Shown here: piece by piece, positions 36,554 through 44,812 of the stretch | Layout of the letters: each line of letters starts with the position of its first letter | Numbering within the stretch: position 1 is the stretch's first letter | Assembly: GCF_001905845.1 (NCBI RefSeq) | Contig: NZ_LIVZ01000005.1 | Span: 496,001-560,000 of the forward strand | DNA: 64,000 bases | Origin: Streptomyces sp. TSRI0107 | Lineage (GTDB): Bacteria; Actinomycetota; Actinomycetes; Streptomycetales; Streptomycetaceae | Direction of reading: 5' to 3' | The notes under the pieces: model-generated | Databases searched by the model: none | Seen by the model: only the letters and a program-made list of their open reading frames with translations | Told to the model about the DNA's origin: nothing | Translations under genes and position numbers: made by a program

Positions 36554-36673
36554 CTGGTTAGAACCTACGGCAGCGGCCGCGAGGAGGACACCCGGAACAG
36601 CGTCCTGTCATCCACCTCGCACACCTTCTTCACACGCTCTGCCGAGGCCGCCTCAGATGCGCGGGGGGCCTGC

Positions 36674-38008
36674 TCAGATGCGGGCGAACGCCTGCTCGAT
36701 GATGTCGAGGCCCTCGTTCAGCAGGTCCTCGCCGATCACCAGCGGCGGCAGGAAGCGCAGCACGTTGCCGTAGGTGCCACAGGTCAGGACCAGCAGGCCC
36801 TCCGCGTGGCAGGCCTTGGCGAGCGCGGCGGTCGCCTCCGGGTTCGGCTCCTTGGTGGCGCGGTCCTTGACCAGCTCGATGGCGATCATGGCGCCGCGGC
36901 CGCGGACGTCACCGATGATGTCGAACTTCTCGGCCATGGCGGTGAGGCGGCCCTTCATGATCGCCTCGATGTTCTTCGCCTTGGCGTTGAGGTCCAGCTC
37001 CTTCATCGTCTCGATCGCGCCGAGCGCACCCGCGCAGGCGACCGGGTTGCCGCCGTAGGTGCCGCCCAGGCCGCCCGCGTGCGCGGCGTCCATGATCTCG
37101 GCGCGGCCGGTGACGGCGGCCAGCGGCAGACCGCCGGCGATGCCCTTGGCGGTGGTGATCAGGTCCGGGACGATGCCCTCGTCCTCGCAGGCGAACCACT
37201 GGCCGGTGCGGCAGAAGCCGGACTGGATCTCGTCCGCGACGAAGACGATGCCGTTGTCGTTGGCGAACTTCACGATCGCCGGCAGGAAGCCCTTGGCCGG
37301 CTCGATGAAGCCGCCCTCGCCCAGCACCGGCTCGATGATGATCGCGGCGACGTTCTCGGCGCCGACCTGCTTGGTGATCTGGTCGATGGCCTGCTTGGCG
37401 GCCTCGGGGCCGGCGTTCTCGGCGCCGGTCGGCCAGCGGTAGCCGTAGGCGACCGGGACGCGGTACACCTCGGGCGCGAACGGACCGAAGCCGTGCTTGT
37501 ACGGCATGTTCTTCGCGGTCAGCGCCATCGTGAGGTTCGTACGGCCGTGGTAGCCGTGGTCGAAGACGACGACGGCCTGGCGCTTGGTGTACGCACGGGC
37601 GATCTTGACGGCGTTCTCGACGGCCTCGGCACCGCTGTTGAACAGCGCGGACTTCTTCGCGTGGTCACCCGGGGTCAGCTCCGCGAGGGCCTCGGCGACC
37701 TCCACGTAGCCCTCGTACGGGGTGACCATGAAACAGGTGTGGGTGAAGTCGGCGAGCTGCGCGGAGGCGCGGCGTACGACGGCCTCGGCGGAGGCGCCGA
37801 CCGAGGTCACGGCGATACCGGAGCCGAAGTCGATCAGACGGTTGCCGTCGACGTCCTCGATGATGCCGCCGCCCGCGCGGGTGGTGAACACCGGCAGCAC
37901 CGAGCCCACGCCCTGCGCGACCGTGGCGACGCGGCGGGCCTGCAGCTCCTGCGACTTCGGGCCGGGAATGGCGGTGACGACGCGGCGCTCCTGCGGAAGT
38001 GCGGTCAT
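36674..38008 (-). CDS. gabT: 4-aminobutyrate aminotransferase
   Basis: Transfers the amino group of GABA to 2-oxoglutarate, giving succinate semialdehyde. The 444-residue class III PLP enzyme has RRVATVAQGVGSVLPVF at the start, FNSGAEAVENAVKIARAYT (cofactor loop), FDHGYHGRTNLTMALTAK, FVADEIQSGFCRTG and ITTAKGIAGGLPLAAV, the last holding the PLP Lys, all close to GabT. ATG 38008 follows CAGGAGC. The PucR-type regulator and a succinate-semialdehyde-type dehydrogenase lie nearby on the other strand, separated by an ATPase gene. It is the central step linking the two polyamine blocks to the TCA cycle. Confidence 0.92.
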   Translation of the reverse strand: MTALPQERRVVTAIPGPKSQELQARRVATVAQGVGSVLPVFTTRAGGGIIEDVDGNRLIDFGSGIAVTSVGASAEAVVRRASAQLADFTHTCFMVTPYEGYVEVAEALAELTPGDHAKKSALFNSGAEAVENAVKIARAYTKRQAVVVFDHGYHGRTNLTMALTAKNMPYKHGFGPFAPEVYRVPVAYGYRWPTGAENAGPEAAKQAIDQITKQVGAENVAAIIIEPVLGEGGFIEPAKGFLPAIVKFANDNGIVFVADEIQSGFCRTGQWFACEDEGIVPDLITTAKGIAGGLPLAAVTGRAEIMDAAHAGGLGGTYGGNPVACAGALGAIETMKELDLNAKAKNIEAIMKGRLTAMAEKFDIIGDVRGRGAMIAIELVKDRATKEPNPEATAALAKACHAEGLLVLTCGTYGNVLRFLPPLVIGEDLLNEGLDIIEQAFARI

Positions 38009-38281
38009 GAGGGCTCCTGGGGGTGTTTCCGGACGCTTGCCTTCTTTTCTCGCAGGTTAAGACGGGTGGGAGGGGGTGGGCATGCTCCATGTGGGCGTTG
38101 TCGACGGGATTCGTTGTCCGTGGTGGACATAGGCCGCCCGGGGCGGACGGTGACCGGACATTCCTTGCTGCGGGCGGGTGCCGTCGGTGCGCCCCGCCGC
38201 TCAATCGGTGAACTCCCCATGGCGGCGCGTTAGATTGACTCGCTGACGGTGGATGGAGCGGCTGCTCAGGGGGCAAAGGCG
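38009..38281. promoter_or_regulatory. Divergent intergenic region gabT / VirD4-like gene
   Basis: A 273-base gap without a gene. It contains TGTCC-GTGGT-GGACA (38115-38129), an inverted repeat flanked by GATTCG, about 110 bases upstream of gabT; the upstream region of the dehydrogenase at 42496 holds GATTCGGACAA, sharing GATTCG and GGACAA. TAGATT (38231-38236) could be a -10 box for the plus-strand gene, but no clear -35 was found. Confidence 0.4.
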
Positions 38282-40657
38282 ATGGACGGCGACGGGACCA
38301 GGGACGCGCGGGGCACACACGCCAATCCGGTGCCGCGTCCGGCGGGACCGCCGGAGGCGCCACCACTGCCACCGCGGCCTGCGCACGCGCCGAGTAAGCC
38401 GTCACCTACGAGCATCGCCGGGTGGCTGAATGAACCCCGCCCCGAGACCGGCCCCGGCATCTGGCGACTGGGTTACCGGCTACGGAAGGACACTGCCGAG
38501 CAGCAGCGGCTCAGCGCTGTGACGATCGCCGGCATGTTCATTCCGGTAATCCTCGGAACGATCATCTGGTCCTTCTGGCTGGACGGAATGATCCCTTACC
38601 AGTGGGCGCCGTTGCGCCTAGTCACGCCCGACGACTGGTGGGAGCCCGCGACCGCGATCAACGCCAGGCCTGGAGGGTGGGGCATCGAGGCCTTCTACGC
38701 CTACCGGGGCATCACCTTCGCCGTCCTCGTTTGGGCCATGGCCCGCCTCGGCAGCTGGGGCAAGGCGTTCCGCTACTACTTCGCCCGCAAACCCCAGCCG
38801 CGGCGCGCCGCGTCCACCGTGCTGGGTGCCGTGGTGGTGCTGGCGCTAGTGTTCCCCACCGCCTTCCCTGGAGCGTTCTGGGACCCCGTTCCAGTCGTCG
38901 ACGCCCTCATCAACCTGACCCTCGCCCTCTCCCAGAGCTACGACCTGCTCCAGTCCCCGCTTTTCGTCTACAGCCTTTACACCGCCGTCGCCCTCCTCGT
39001 GATCTGGCCCTTCGCCCGGGTGGGCGACTGGCTGCCCTACGTCAAAGGGCGGCTCGCCGCCCGCCGGGCCACCGGACCGAGCGCGGCCCCCGTGCCCCCC
39101 GCCCACTGGCCCGCTCTGCGCGACGCTGGCCAGCACCAGGCCGCCGATCTACTCACCGCCGACGTGCTGGCCGGGCGGATGAACGACGTCGACTGCGCCC
39201 GGCTCACGCGCGCGTGGACGCACGCACGCAGCCAGGGCCGCTTGGCCGAGTTCACCGACGCCGTGCTGCGGCACGGCTCTGCGGCTCTCATCCACCCCTC
39301 CGGCGCCCGTGACCTGCCCATCCGCAGCGCCCGGCACGACCTGCTCGCCCAACAGGTGCGGATCGGGCGCTGGGTACCTGGGGAACGCACTCCGCACACG
39401 TACGGCGATGCCGGCGCCGCCCTTGGCCCGGCGAGCCTCGGCACCTCCCTGCTTGTCGTCGGCCCGTCCGGCGTTGGCAAGACCCGGCACGTGATCGCCC
39501 CCGTGGTCGAGTCGCTCGCCCTTCAGGCGCTCACCGGAGGCTGCGCCGTCGTCGCGGTGGGCGTGGCGGGCGCCGCTCTCGGCCCCGACAGCGCATTCGA
39601 CGTCGTCGTTCGAGTCGGCGACCCGAAGTCCCCGCACGATCTCGACCCCTACGCCGACGCCGCCGATGCCGACGAGGCCGCCGCTCTGCTCGCCGAGGCG
39701 CTGGTGGGGGACCTCGACACCGGCGGCGGCCAGCGCGCCGCGACCGCGCTGGCCCAGTTGCTCGGGCCGTACCAGGCCGCTCACGGCGCATTCCCCACCC
39801 TGCCCGTGCTACGCGAGTTGCTGGCCGGGGAGCCGGCGCGTCTGACCGATCTGCGTGCCGCGCTGGCCGAGGAGCGGCACGCGGTGATGCGGCGCGAGTT
39901 GGACGCCCGCGTCCGCGCCCTGGGCACCCCCAGCGACCCCGGCCCGGTGTTGGCCGACCGGCTTGCTCTGCTGGACCGGCCCGCCTTCGCCGGGTTCTTC
40001 GGCACGGGCGACGGCCCGGTCCGGCCGTTCTCGCTGCGCGCCGTCGCCCACCACCCGCTGCGGGTCCGTATCGACCTGCCTGAGCATGGGCACGAGGAGG
40101 CAGCCCGGCTGCTCACCCGGCTCGTGCTAACCCAGTTCACCGCCATGGCCCGGAAGAGTGGACGCGACCACTTCGTCTGCCTGGTCCTCGACGACGCCAC
40201 CGGCGCGGTCACCGCCGATTCCGTCCGCCGTATCCAGGGGCTGCGCTCGCTGAACGCTGGCGTGGTCCTCACGCTGCGCACGGTGGCCGACGTTCCCGAG
40301 GCGCTGCACGGCCCGCTCTACGGCGCCGTAGGCTGCCGTATGGCGATGTCCGGGGTCACCACTTGGGACGGCAGCCGCTTCGCAGGGGCCTGGGGGACCG
40401 AGTGGGTGGAGACGACGGACGTGGCTCGTCACACCGTGTTCGCCGACCAGCCCATGACTCGGGCGCTGCACGCCGTACGCAAAATGGTGACCGGCAAGTC
40501 AGTCACTACAGAGGCGGTGACCGTACGCCAGGTCGAGCGGGAACGCTGGTCCGCGTCGGAGCTGGCGCACGCGGTGCCGCCGGGTCACGCGGTGCTGTCG
40601 CTGACGAACGTCAAGGGCGAGCACGCGCCGCCGTTGCTGGTGGACCTGCGGGGGTGA
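38282..40657 (+). CDS. Membrane-anchored VirD4/TraG/FtsK-like P-loop ATPase, orphan
   Basis: A 791-residue protein: a Pro-rich cytoplasmic start, about four hydrophobic segments (near residues 85-105, 140-160, 185-210 and 235-255), then a large ATPase domain with Walker A GPSGVGKT near residue 400 and a Walker B-like CLVLDDATG near 640. A motif LRSLNAGVVLTLRTVADVPE follows, as in conjugative coupling proteins of the VirD4/TraG type. No other conjugation or secretion genes are nearby. Codon choice is a little looser than in its neighbours (several CTA, GTA-type and AGT codons), hinting at acquisition. ATG 38282 follows AGGGGGC; GTG 38249 is an alternative. The role is unknown. Confidence 0.68.
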   Translation: MDGDGTRDARGTHANPVPRPAGPPEAPPLPPRPAHAPSKPSPTSIAGWLNEPRPETGPGIWRLGYRLRKDTAEQQRLSAVTIAGMFIPVILGTIIWSFWLDGMIPYQWAPLRLVTPDDWWEPATAINARPGGWGIEAFYAYRGITFAVLVWAMARLGSWGKAFRYYFARKPQPRRAASTVLGAVVVLALVFPTAFPGAFWDPVPVVDALINLTLALSQSYDLLQSPLFVYSLYTAVALLVIWPFARVGDWLPYVKGRLAARRATGPSAAPVPPAHWPALRDAGQHQAADLLTADVLAGRMNDVDCARLTRAWTHARSQGRLAEFTDAVLRHGSAALIHPSGARDLPIRSARHDLLAQQVRIGRWVPGERTPHTYGDAGAALGPASLGTSLLVVGPSGVGKTRHVIAPVVESLALQALTGGCAVVAVGVAGAALGPDSAFDVVVRVGDPKSPHDLDPYADAADADEAAALLAEALVGDLDTGGGQRAATALAQLLGPYQAAHGAFPTLPVLRELLAGEPARLTDLRAALAEERHAVMRRELDARVRALGTPSDPGPVLADRLALLDRPAFAGFFGTGDGPVRPFSLRAVAHHPLRVRIDLPEHGHEEAARLLTRLVLTQFTAMARKSGRDHFVCLVLDDATGAVTADSVRRIQGLRSLNAGVVLTLRTVADVPEALHGPLYGAVGCRMAMSGVTTWDGSRFAGAWGTEWVETTDVARHTVFADQPMTRALHAVRKMVTGKSVTTEAVTVRQVERERWSASELAHAVPPGHAVLSLTNVKGEHAPPLLVDLRG

Positions 40658-40762
40658 AGCGGCCGTCCCGGGGTCGTACGGTGAGGCAGAATCGGTAGGG
40701 GCCGTTCATACGCGACGGCCAAAAGATCAACCGGCTCACCCGCCCCCGACCCTGAAGGCCCC

Positions 40763-42337
40763 ATGCCTCCCACGCTCGCCTCCCTCGTCCACCACTCGGC
40801 GCTCAAGCTGACCGTGCGGGCGGGCGGGGACCGCCTGGACGTGCCCGTTCGCTGGGCCCACGTCAGCGAGCTGGCCGACCCCGTGCCGTACATGGAGGGC
40901 GGGGAGCTGCTGCTGATCACCGCGCTGAAGCTGGACGCGGAGGACCCCGAGGCCATGCGCCGCTACGTCCGGCGCCTGGTCGGCGCGGGCGTGGTCGGCC
41001 TGGGCTTCGCGGTCGGGGTGAACTACGAGGAGACCCCCAAGGCCCTGGTCGACGCGGCCGAGGAGGAAGGCCTGCCACTGCTGGAGGTGCCCCGGCGCAC
41101 CCCGTTCCTCGCCATCACCAAGGCCGTCTCGGCCGCCATCGCGGCGGACCAGTACCGCGCGGTGACGGCCGGCTTCGCCGCCCAGCGGGAGCTGACCAAG
41201 CAGGCCCTGGGCGACGGCCCGGAAGGCCTGCTCGGCGCGCTCGCCGCCCAGGTCGACGGCTGGGCCGCCCTCTACGACGCGTCCGGCGCCGTCGTCGCCA
41301 CGGCCCCCGAGTGGGCGGGGCGCCGTGCCGCCCGGCTGACGGCCGACGTGGAACGCCTCCGGGACCGCCCGGCACCGGCCAGCTCGGTGGTCGGCGGCCC
41401 CGACCACGAGGACCGGGTCGAGCTGCACTCGATCGGCACCGGCCGCCGCCCCCGCGCGGCACTCGCCGTCGGCACGGCCGCGGCCCTCGGCACGGCGGAG
41501 CGCTACGCGGTCCACTCGGCGATCGCCCTGCTCACCCTGACCACGGAACGCTCCCGCGCCCTGCACGCGGCGGAACAGCGGATCGGCGCGGCGGTGCTGC
41601 GGATGCTGCTGGCGGGGGAGCCCGACCACGCCCGCGCGGTGGCCGGGGACCTGTACGGCGGCCTGCTGGACGCGCCGTTCCGGGTGATCGTCGCGGAGGG
41701 CGGGACGGGCGTCGCCGGACTGGCCGAGACCGTCGAGGCGGCCGGGGCGCGCGCGGGCGAGGCGGTGCTCGCGGTCCCCGAGGGCGAGCGCCTGGTCGTC
41801 CTGGCGGCGGACGGGGGCGCGGCGGCACACGCCTGCGGCGAGTTCGCGGCGGGACTGGAGGCCGCCCGCGGCAACGGCACACCCCGCGACCCGGCGGCGG
41901 CCGAGGACGACGACGTGGTCCTCGGCATGTCGGCGCCCGCCGGCCCGATCGCCGCGGCCGCCGCGTACAAACAGGCCGAACAGGCCCTGTCGGTGGCCCG
42001 CCGCCGCGGCCGCGTCCTCGTCGAACACGAACAGCTGGCGTCCGGCTCGGTGCTGCCGCTGCTGGCGGACGACGCGGTGAAGGCCTTCGCCGACGGCCTC
42101 CTGCGCGCCCTCCACGAACACGACGCCACCGGCCGCGGCGACCTCGTCGCCTCCCTCCGCGCCTGGCTCTCCCGCCACGGCCAGTGGGACGCGGCGGCGG
42201 CGGACCTCGGCGTCCACCGCCACACCCTGCGCTACCGGATGCGGCGCGTGGAGGAGATCCTCGGACGGTCCCTGGACGATCCGGACGTCCGGATGGAGCT
42301 CTGGCTGGCGTTGAAGGCCACGGCGGGGGAGCAGTAG
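40763..42337 (+). CDS. PucR-family transcriptional regulator, probable GabR-like activator of GABA catabolism
   Basis: A 524-residue regulator. The N-terminal PucR domain (residues about 10-125, LTVRAGGDRLDVPVRWAHVSELADPVPYMEGGELLLIT) is followed by a GGDEF-like/CdaR linker region and a C-terminal PucR helix-turn-helix (RAWLSRHGQWDAAAADLGVHRHTLRYRMRRVEEILGRSL near residue 465). In Corynebacterium a PucR-type protein, GabR, controls gabT and gabD; here the gene lies immediately before a GabD-like dehydrogenase and near gabT, so the same role is inferred. ATG 40763 has only a weak upstream GAAGG. Confidence 0.85.
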   Translation: MPPTLASLVHHSALKLTVRAGGDRLDVPVRWAHVSELADPVPYMEGGELLLITALKLDAEDPEAMRRYVRRLVGAGVVGLGFAVGVNYEETPKALVDAAEEEGLPLLEVPRRTPFLAITKAVSAAIAADQYRAVTAGFAAQRELTKQALGDGPEGLLGALAAQVDGWAALYDASGAVVATAPEWAGRRAARLTADVERLRDRPAPASSVVGGPDHEDRVELHSIGTGRRPRAALAVGTAAALGTAERYAVHSAIALLTLTTERSRALHAAEQRIGAAVLRMLLAGEPDHARAVAGDLYGGLLDAPFRVIVAEGGTGVAGLAETVEAAGARAGEAVLAVPEGERLVVLAADGGAAAHACGEFAAGLEAARGNGTPRDPAAAEDDDVVLGMSAPAGPIAAAAAYKQAEQALSVARRRGRVLVEHEQLASGSVLPLLADDAVKAFADGLLRALHEHDATGRGDLVASLRAWLSRHGQWDAAAADLGVHRHTLRYRMRRVEEILGRSLDDPDVRMELWLALKATAGEQ

Positions 42338-42396
42338 GCGACCGGAGGCCACGAGGCGGTGCCCGACGGTCCAAACCGGCGCACCCCCACCCCCCA

Positions 42397-42412
42397 CCAC
42401 TACGATTCGGAC
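42397..42412 (+). promoter_or_regulatory. Candidate regulatory site upstream of the GabD-like gene
   Basis: In the 158-base gap before the dehydrogenase, CCACTACGATTCGGAC (42397-42412) contains a TACGAT -10-like box and is followed by AAG. GATTCG and GGACAA recur next to each other upstream of gabT, so this may be a shared GabR-type site. No experiment or alignment supports it beyond that similarity. Confidence 0.35.
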
Positions 42413-42495
42413 AAGCCCCCCACCGCCCCCGCGCCCCTACCGTGGACCCCGACAGGCAAGTACACCCCCAACGCGGAAGGGCACGGGCTACGACC

Positions 42496-43941
42496 ATGAC
42501 CTCCACCCACGCCTTCTGGCTCGCCGGCCGTCCGGTCACCGGCGAGGCCACCTTCGACGTCAGCAACCCGTGGGACGGTCGGCTGGTCGGCCAGGTCGGT
42601 GTGCCGACCGACGCGCAGATCGAGGAGGCCGTGGCCGCCGCGTACGCCGTGCGCGACGAGTTCGCCGCCACGCCCGCCCACGTACGTGCCGCCGCCCTCG
42701 ACCACGTCAGCAAGCGGCTCGTCGAGCGCACCGAGGAGATCGCCCAGCTGATCTCCGCCGAGAACGGCAAGCCGATCAAGTGGGCCCGCGGCGAGGTCGG
42801 CCGTGCCGTGTCCGTGTTCCGGTTCGCGGCCGAGGAGGCCCGGCGGTTCAACGGCGGCGAGGCCCAGCGGCTCGACACCGACCAGGGCGGTCAGGGCCGG
42901 CTCGCGCTCACCCGCCGCTTCCCCAAGGGCGTCGTCCTCGGCATCGCGCCGTTCAACTTCCCGCTGAACCTGTGCGCCCACAAGGTGGCCCCCGCCATCG
43001 CCGCCGGTGCGCCGATCATCCTGAAGCCCGCGCCCGCCACCCCGCTCTCCGGTCTCATCCTGGGTGAGCTGCTGGCCGAGACCGAGCTGCCCGCGGGGTC
43101 CTGGAGCATCCTGCCGGTGCCGAACGACCGGATGCCCGCCCTCGTCCAGGACGAGCGCCTGCCGGTCATCTCCTTCACCGGTTCCGAGCAGGTCGGCTAC
43201 GCGATCATGGACTCGGTGCCGCGCAAGCACTGCACCCTGGAGCTGGGCGGCAACGGCGCCGCGGTCGTGCTGGGCGACTACGCCTCCGACGCCGACCTCG
43301 ACTGGGCGGCGACCCGTATCGCCACCTTCTCGAACTACCAGGGCGGCCAGTCCTGCATCTCCGTGCAGCGCGTGATCGCCGACGCCTCCGTCTACGACCG
43401 GCTGCTGCCGCGCATCGTCGCCGCCGTCGAGGCCCAGGTCACCGGTGACCCGAGCGACGACGCCACCGACGTCGGCCCGCTGGTCAGCGAGGACGCCGCC
43501 AAGCGCGTCGAGGCCTGGGTCCAGGAGGCCGTGGACGCCGGTGCCGCCCTGCTCACCGGCGGCAAGCGGGACGGCGCCTCCTACGCGCCCACCGTCCTCA
43601 CCGACGTCCCCGCCGGCACCACCCTGGCCCGCGAGGAGGTCTTCGGACCGGTCCTCACCGTGCAGAAGGTGGACGGGGAGGCGGAGGCCTTCGCCGCCGT
43701 CAACGACTCCAAGTACGGCCTCCAGGCCGGTGTGTTCACGCACGACCTCCAGGTCGCCTTCCGTGCCCACCGCGCCCTCGAGGTCGGCGGTGTGGTCATC
43801 GGCGACGTGCCCTCCTACCGGGCCGACCAGATGCCGTACGGCGGCGCCAAGCAGTCCGGCGTGGGCCGCGAGGGCGTCCGGTTCGCCATGGACGACTACA
43901 CCTACGAGCGGGTGCTCGTCCTGACCGGTCTCGCTCTCTGA
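42496..43941 (+). CDS. gabD: NAD(P)-dependent aldehyde dehydrogenase, probable succinate-semialdehyde dehydrogenase
   Basis: A 481-residue aldehyde dehydrogenase of a different subfamily from the two aminobutyraldehyde enzymes. It has APFNFPLNLCAHKVAPAIAAG, ILKPAPATPLSG, the general base in CTLELGGNGAAVV, and the catalytic Cys in YQGGQSCISVQRV near residue 288; it ends with RADQMPYGGAKQSGVGREGV. Placement directly after a GabR-like regulator and near gabT points to succinate semialdehyde as substrate, but related proteins of this subfamily act on glyceraldehyde-3-phosphate or other aldehydes, so specificity is inferred. ATG 42496 has a weak GAAGGGC site upstream. A terminator follows. Confidence 0.78.
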   Translation: MTSTHAFWLAGRPVTGEATFDVSNPWDGRLVGQVGVPTDAQIEEAVAAAYAVRDEFAATPAHVRAAALDHVSKRLVERTEEIAQLISAENGKPIKWARGEVGRAVSVFRFAAEEARRFNGGEAQRLDTDQGGQGRLALTRRFPKGVVLGIAPFNFPLNLCAHKVAPAIAAGAPIILKPAPATPLSGLILGELLAETELPAGSWSILPVPNDRMPALVQDERLPVISFTGSEQVGYAIMDSVPRKHCTLELGGNGAAVVLGDYASDADLDWAATRIATFSNYQGGQSCISVQRVIADASVYDRLLPRIVAAVEAQVTGDPSDDATDVGPLVSEDAAKRVEAWVQEAVDAGAALLTGGKRDGASYAPTVLTDVPAGTTLAREEVFGPVLTVQKVDGEAEAFAAVNDSKYGLQAGVFTHDLQVAFRAHRALEVGGVVIGDVPSYRADQMPYGGAKQSGVGREGVRFAMDDYTYERVLVLTGLAL

Positions 43942-43965
43942 CCGGGACGACGCGGTAACAGGCCG

Positions 43966-44000
43966 ACGGCCGGAGCCCACTGTGCGGGGGCTCCGGCCGT
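43966..44000 (+). terminator. Terminator hairpin after the GabD-like gene
   Basis: Perfect 13-bp stem ACGGCCGGAGCCC / GGGCTCCGGCCGT with a 9-base loop, followed by TTGTC. Confidence 0.78.
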
Positions 44001-44002
44001 TG

Positions 44003-44178
44003 TCATGCCCGCGCGCCGGTACCGAGGTGCTCCCGGTACCACCGTCCCCAGGACGCCACGTCCGCCGGCGGGTCCGGTCGCAGTCGACGCCGGCCAGCCG
44101 CCAGGCCCGCTCACTGGCGAACCAGTTGTCCTGGGCGAGCAGCGCGAACTGACGGGCGCTCACCCGCGATCCGCTCGC
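44003..44178 (-). pseudogene. Remnant of the 3' end of an unidentified minus-strand gene
   Basis: On the minus strand a stretch reads SARQFALLAQDNWFASERAW, then RLAGVDCDR, and, after a one-base frame change near 44085, PPADVASWGRWYREHLG to TGA at 44003. The mix of conserved-looking residues (WFASERAWRLAG, WGRWYREHL) with a frameshift and an abrupt upstream TAG at 44178 suggests a decayed C-terminal fragment. The original family was not recognised. It abuts the truncated transporter on the other strand. Confidence 0.5.
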
Positions 44179-44728
44179 CTACATCGCGCCGGTCATGGCG
44201 ACCGGCAGCATGGGCGACGTCGGCAACATCACCCCCTACCTGTGGGCGTGGGGCATCGGCGGCGTCCTGGGCAGCGTCCTCATCGGCCCGCTGGTGGACC
44301 GGGTGCGCCGCCCGTACCTGCTGGTCGTCGGCATCCTGGGCCTGCTCACCCTCTCCCTCGCCCTGCTGCGGCCCGCCGCGGCGGTCACCCCGCTGCTCGC
44401 CCTGCTGCCCATCGCCGTGTGGGGTGCCGCGGGCTGGGCGCTCCAGGTCCCGCAGCAGAACGACCTGCTCCTCGCCCGGGGGGAGCGCGGCGGCTCGGTC
44501 GCCGTCGCCCTGAACGAGTCCGCCCTCTACCTCGGCAGCGCGGTGGGCTCCGGTCTCGGCGGTATCGCCTTCTCCCTCGGCTGGAGCGGCGCCGTACTCC
44601 CGCTGTGCGCGGCCGTGGCGGCCTTCCTCGGGCTGATCCTCCAGCTCACCGGCGTACGGGCCGCGCAGCGCCGCTCGTCCGGGGCGCCGGCGAAGGGCGC
44701 GCCGGTGGCGGCCGACGCCGGCCGGTGA
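44165..44728 (+). pseudogene. Truncated MFS transporter (C-terminal half only)
   Basis: The frame is open from 44153 but transporter-like sequence starts at DPLAYIAPVMATGSMGDVGN. There are about five to six hydrophobic helices (YLWAWGIGGVLGSVLIGPLV with the MFS loop DRVRRPYLL, then PLLALLPIAVWGAAGWALQVP, SALYLGSAVGSGLGGIAFSL and others), equal to half of a normal 12-helix drug/sugar MFS protein. The first in-frame ATG is 44195, without a Shine-Dalgarno sequence, so it is probably a non-functional fragment of about 180 residues. It is bounded by a terminator at 44751. Confidence 0.7.
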
Positions 44729-44750
44729 GGGGCGGGTCCACCGCCCCGAA

Positions 44751-44786
44751 GGGGCCCGGCACCGAGGTCTTCCGGTGCCGGGCCCC
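44751..44786. terminator. Bidirectional terminator between MFS remnant and GH3 gene
   Basis: Perfect 14-bp stem GGGGCCCGGCACCG / CGGTGCCGGGCCCC with an 8-base loop, between two converging frames. Confidence 0.78.
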
Positions 44787-44812
44787 TCTCTGTGTCGGCC
44801 TGGTCCGGACCC

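Noticed and set aside
38282..40657. Integrative conjugative element at the VirD4-like gene
   Set aside because: No relaxase, integrase, replication gene, att repeat or tRNA was found on either side; only a single ATPase gene is present.
41311..42495. Plus-strand extension upstream of the GabD-like gene
   Set aside because: It is in frame with the dehydrogenase only by chance; the protein is Arg/Gly/Pro-rich and overlaps the PucR gene, whose domains are clear.
42400..44163. 587-codon minus-strand frame opposite the GabD-like gene
   Set aside because: Mostly the mirror of the dehydrogenase; only its first 30 codons (beyond 44070) look protein-like and are listed as a remnant.
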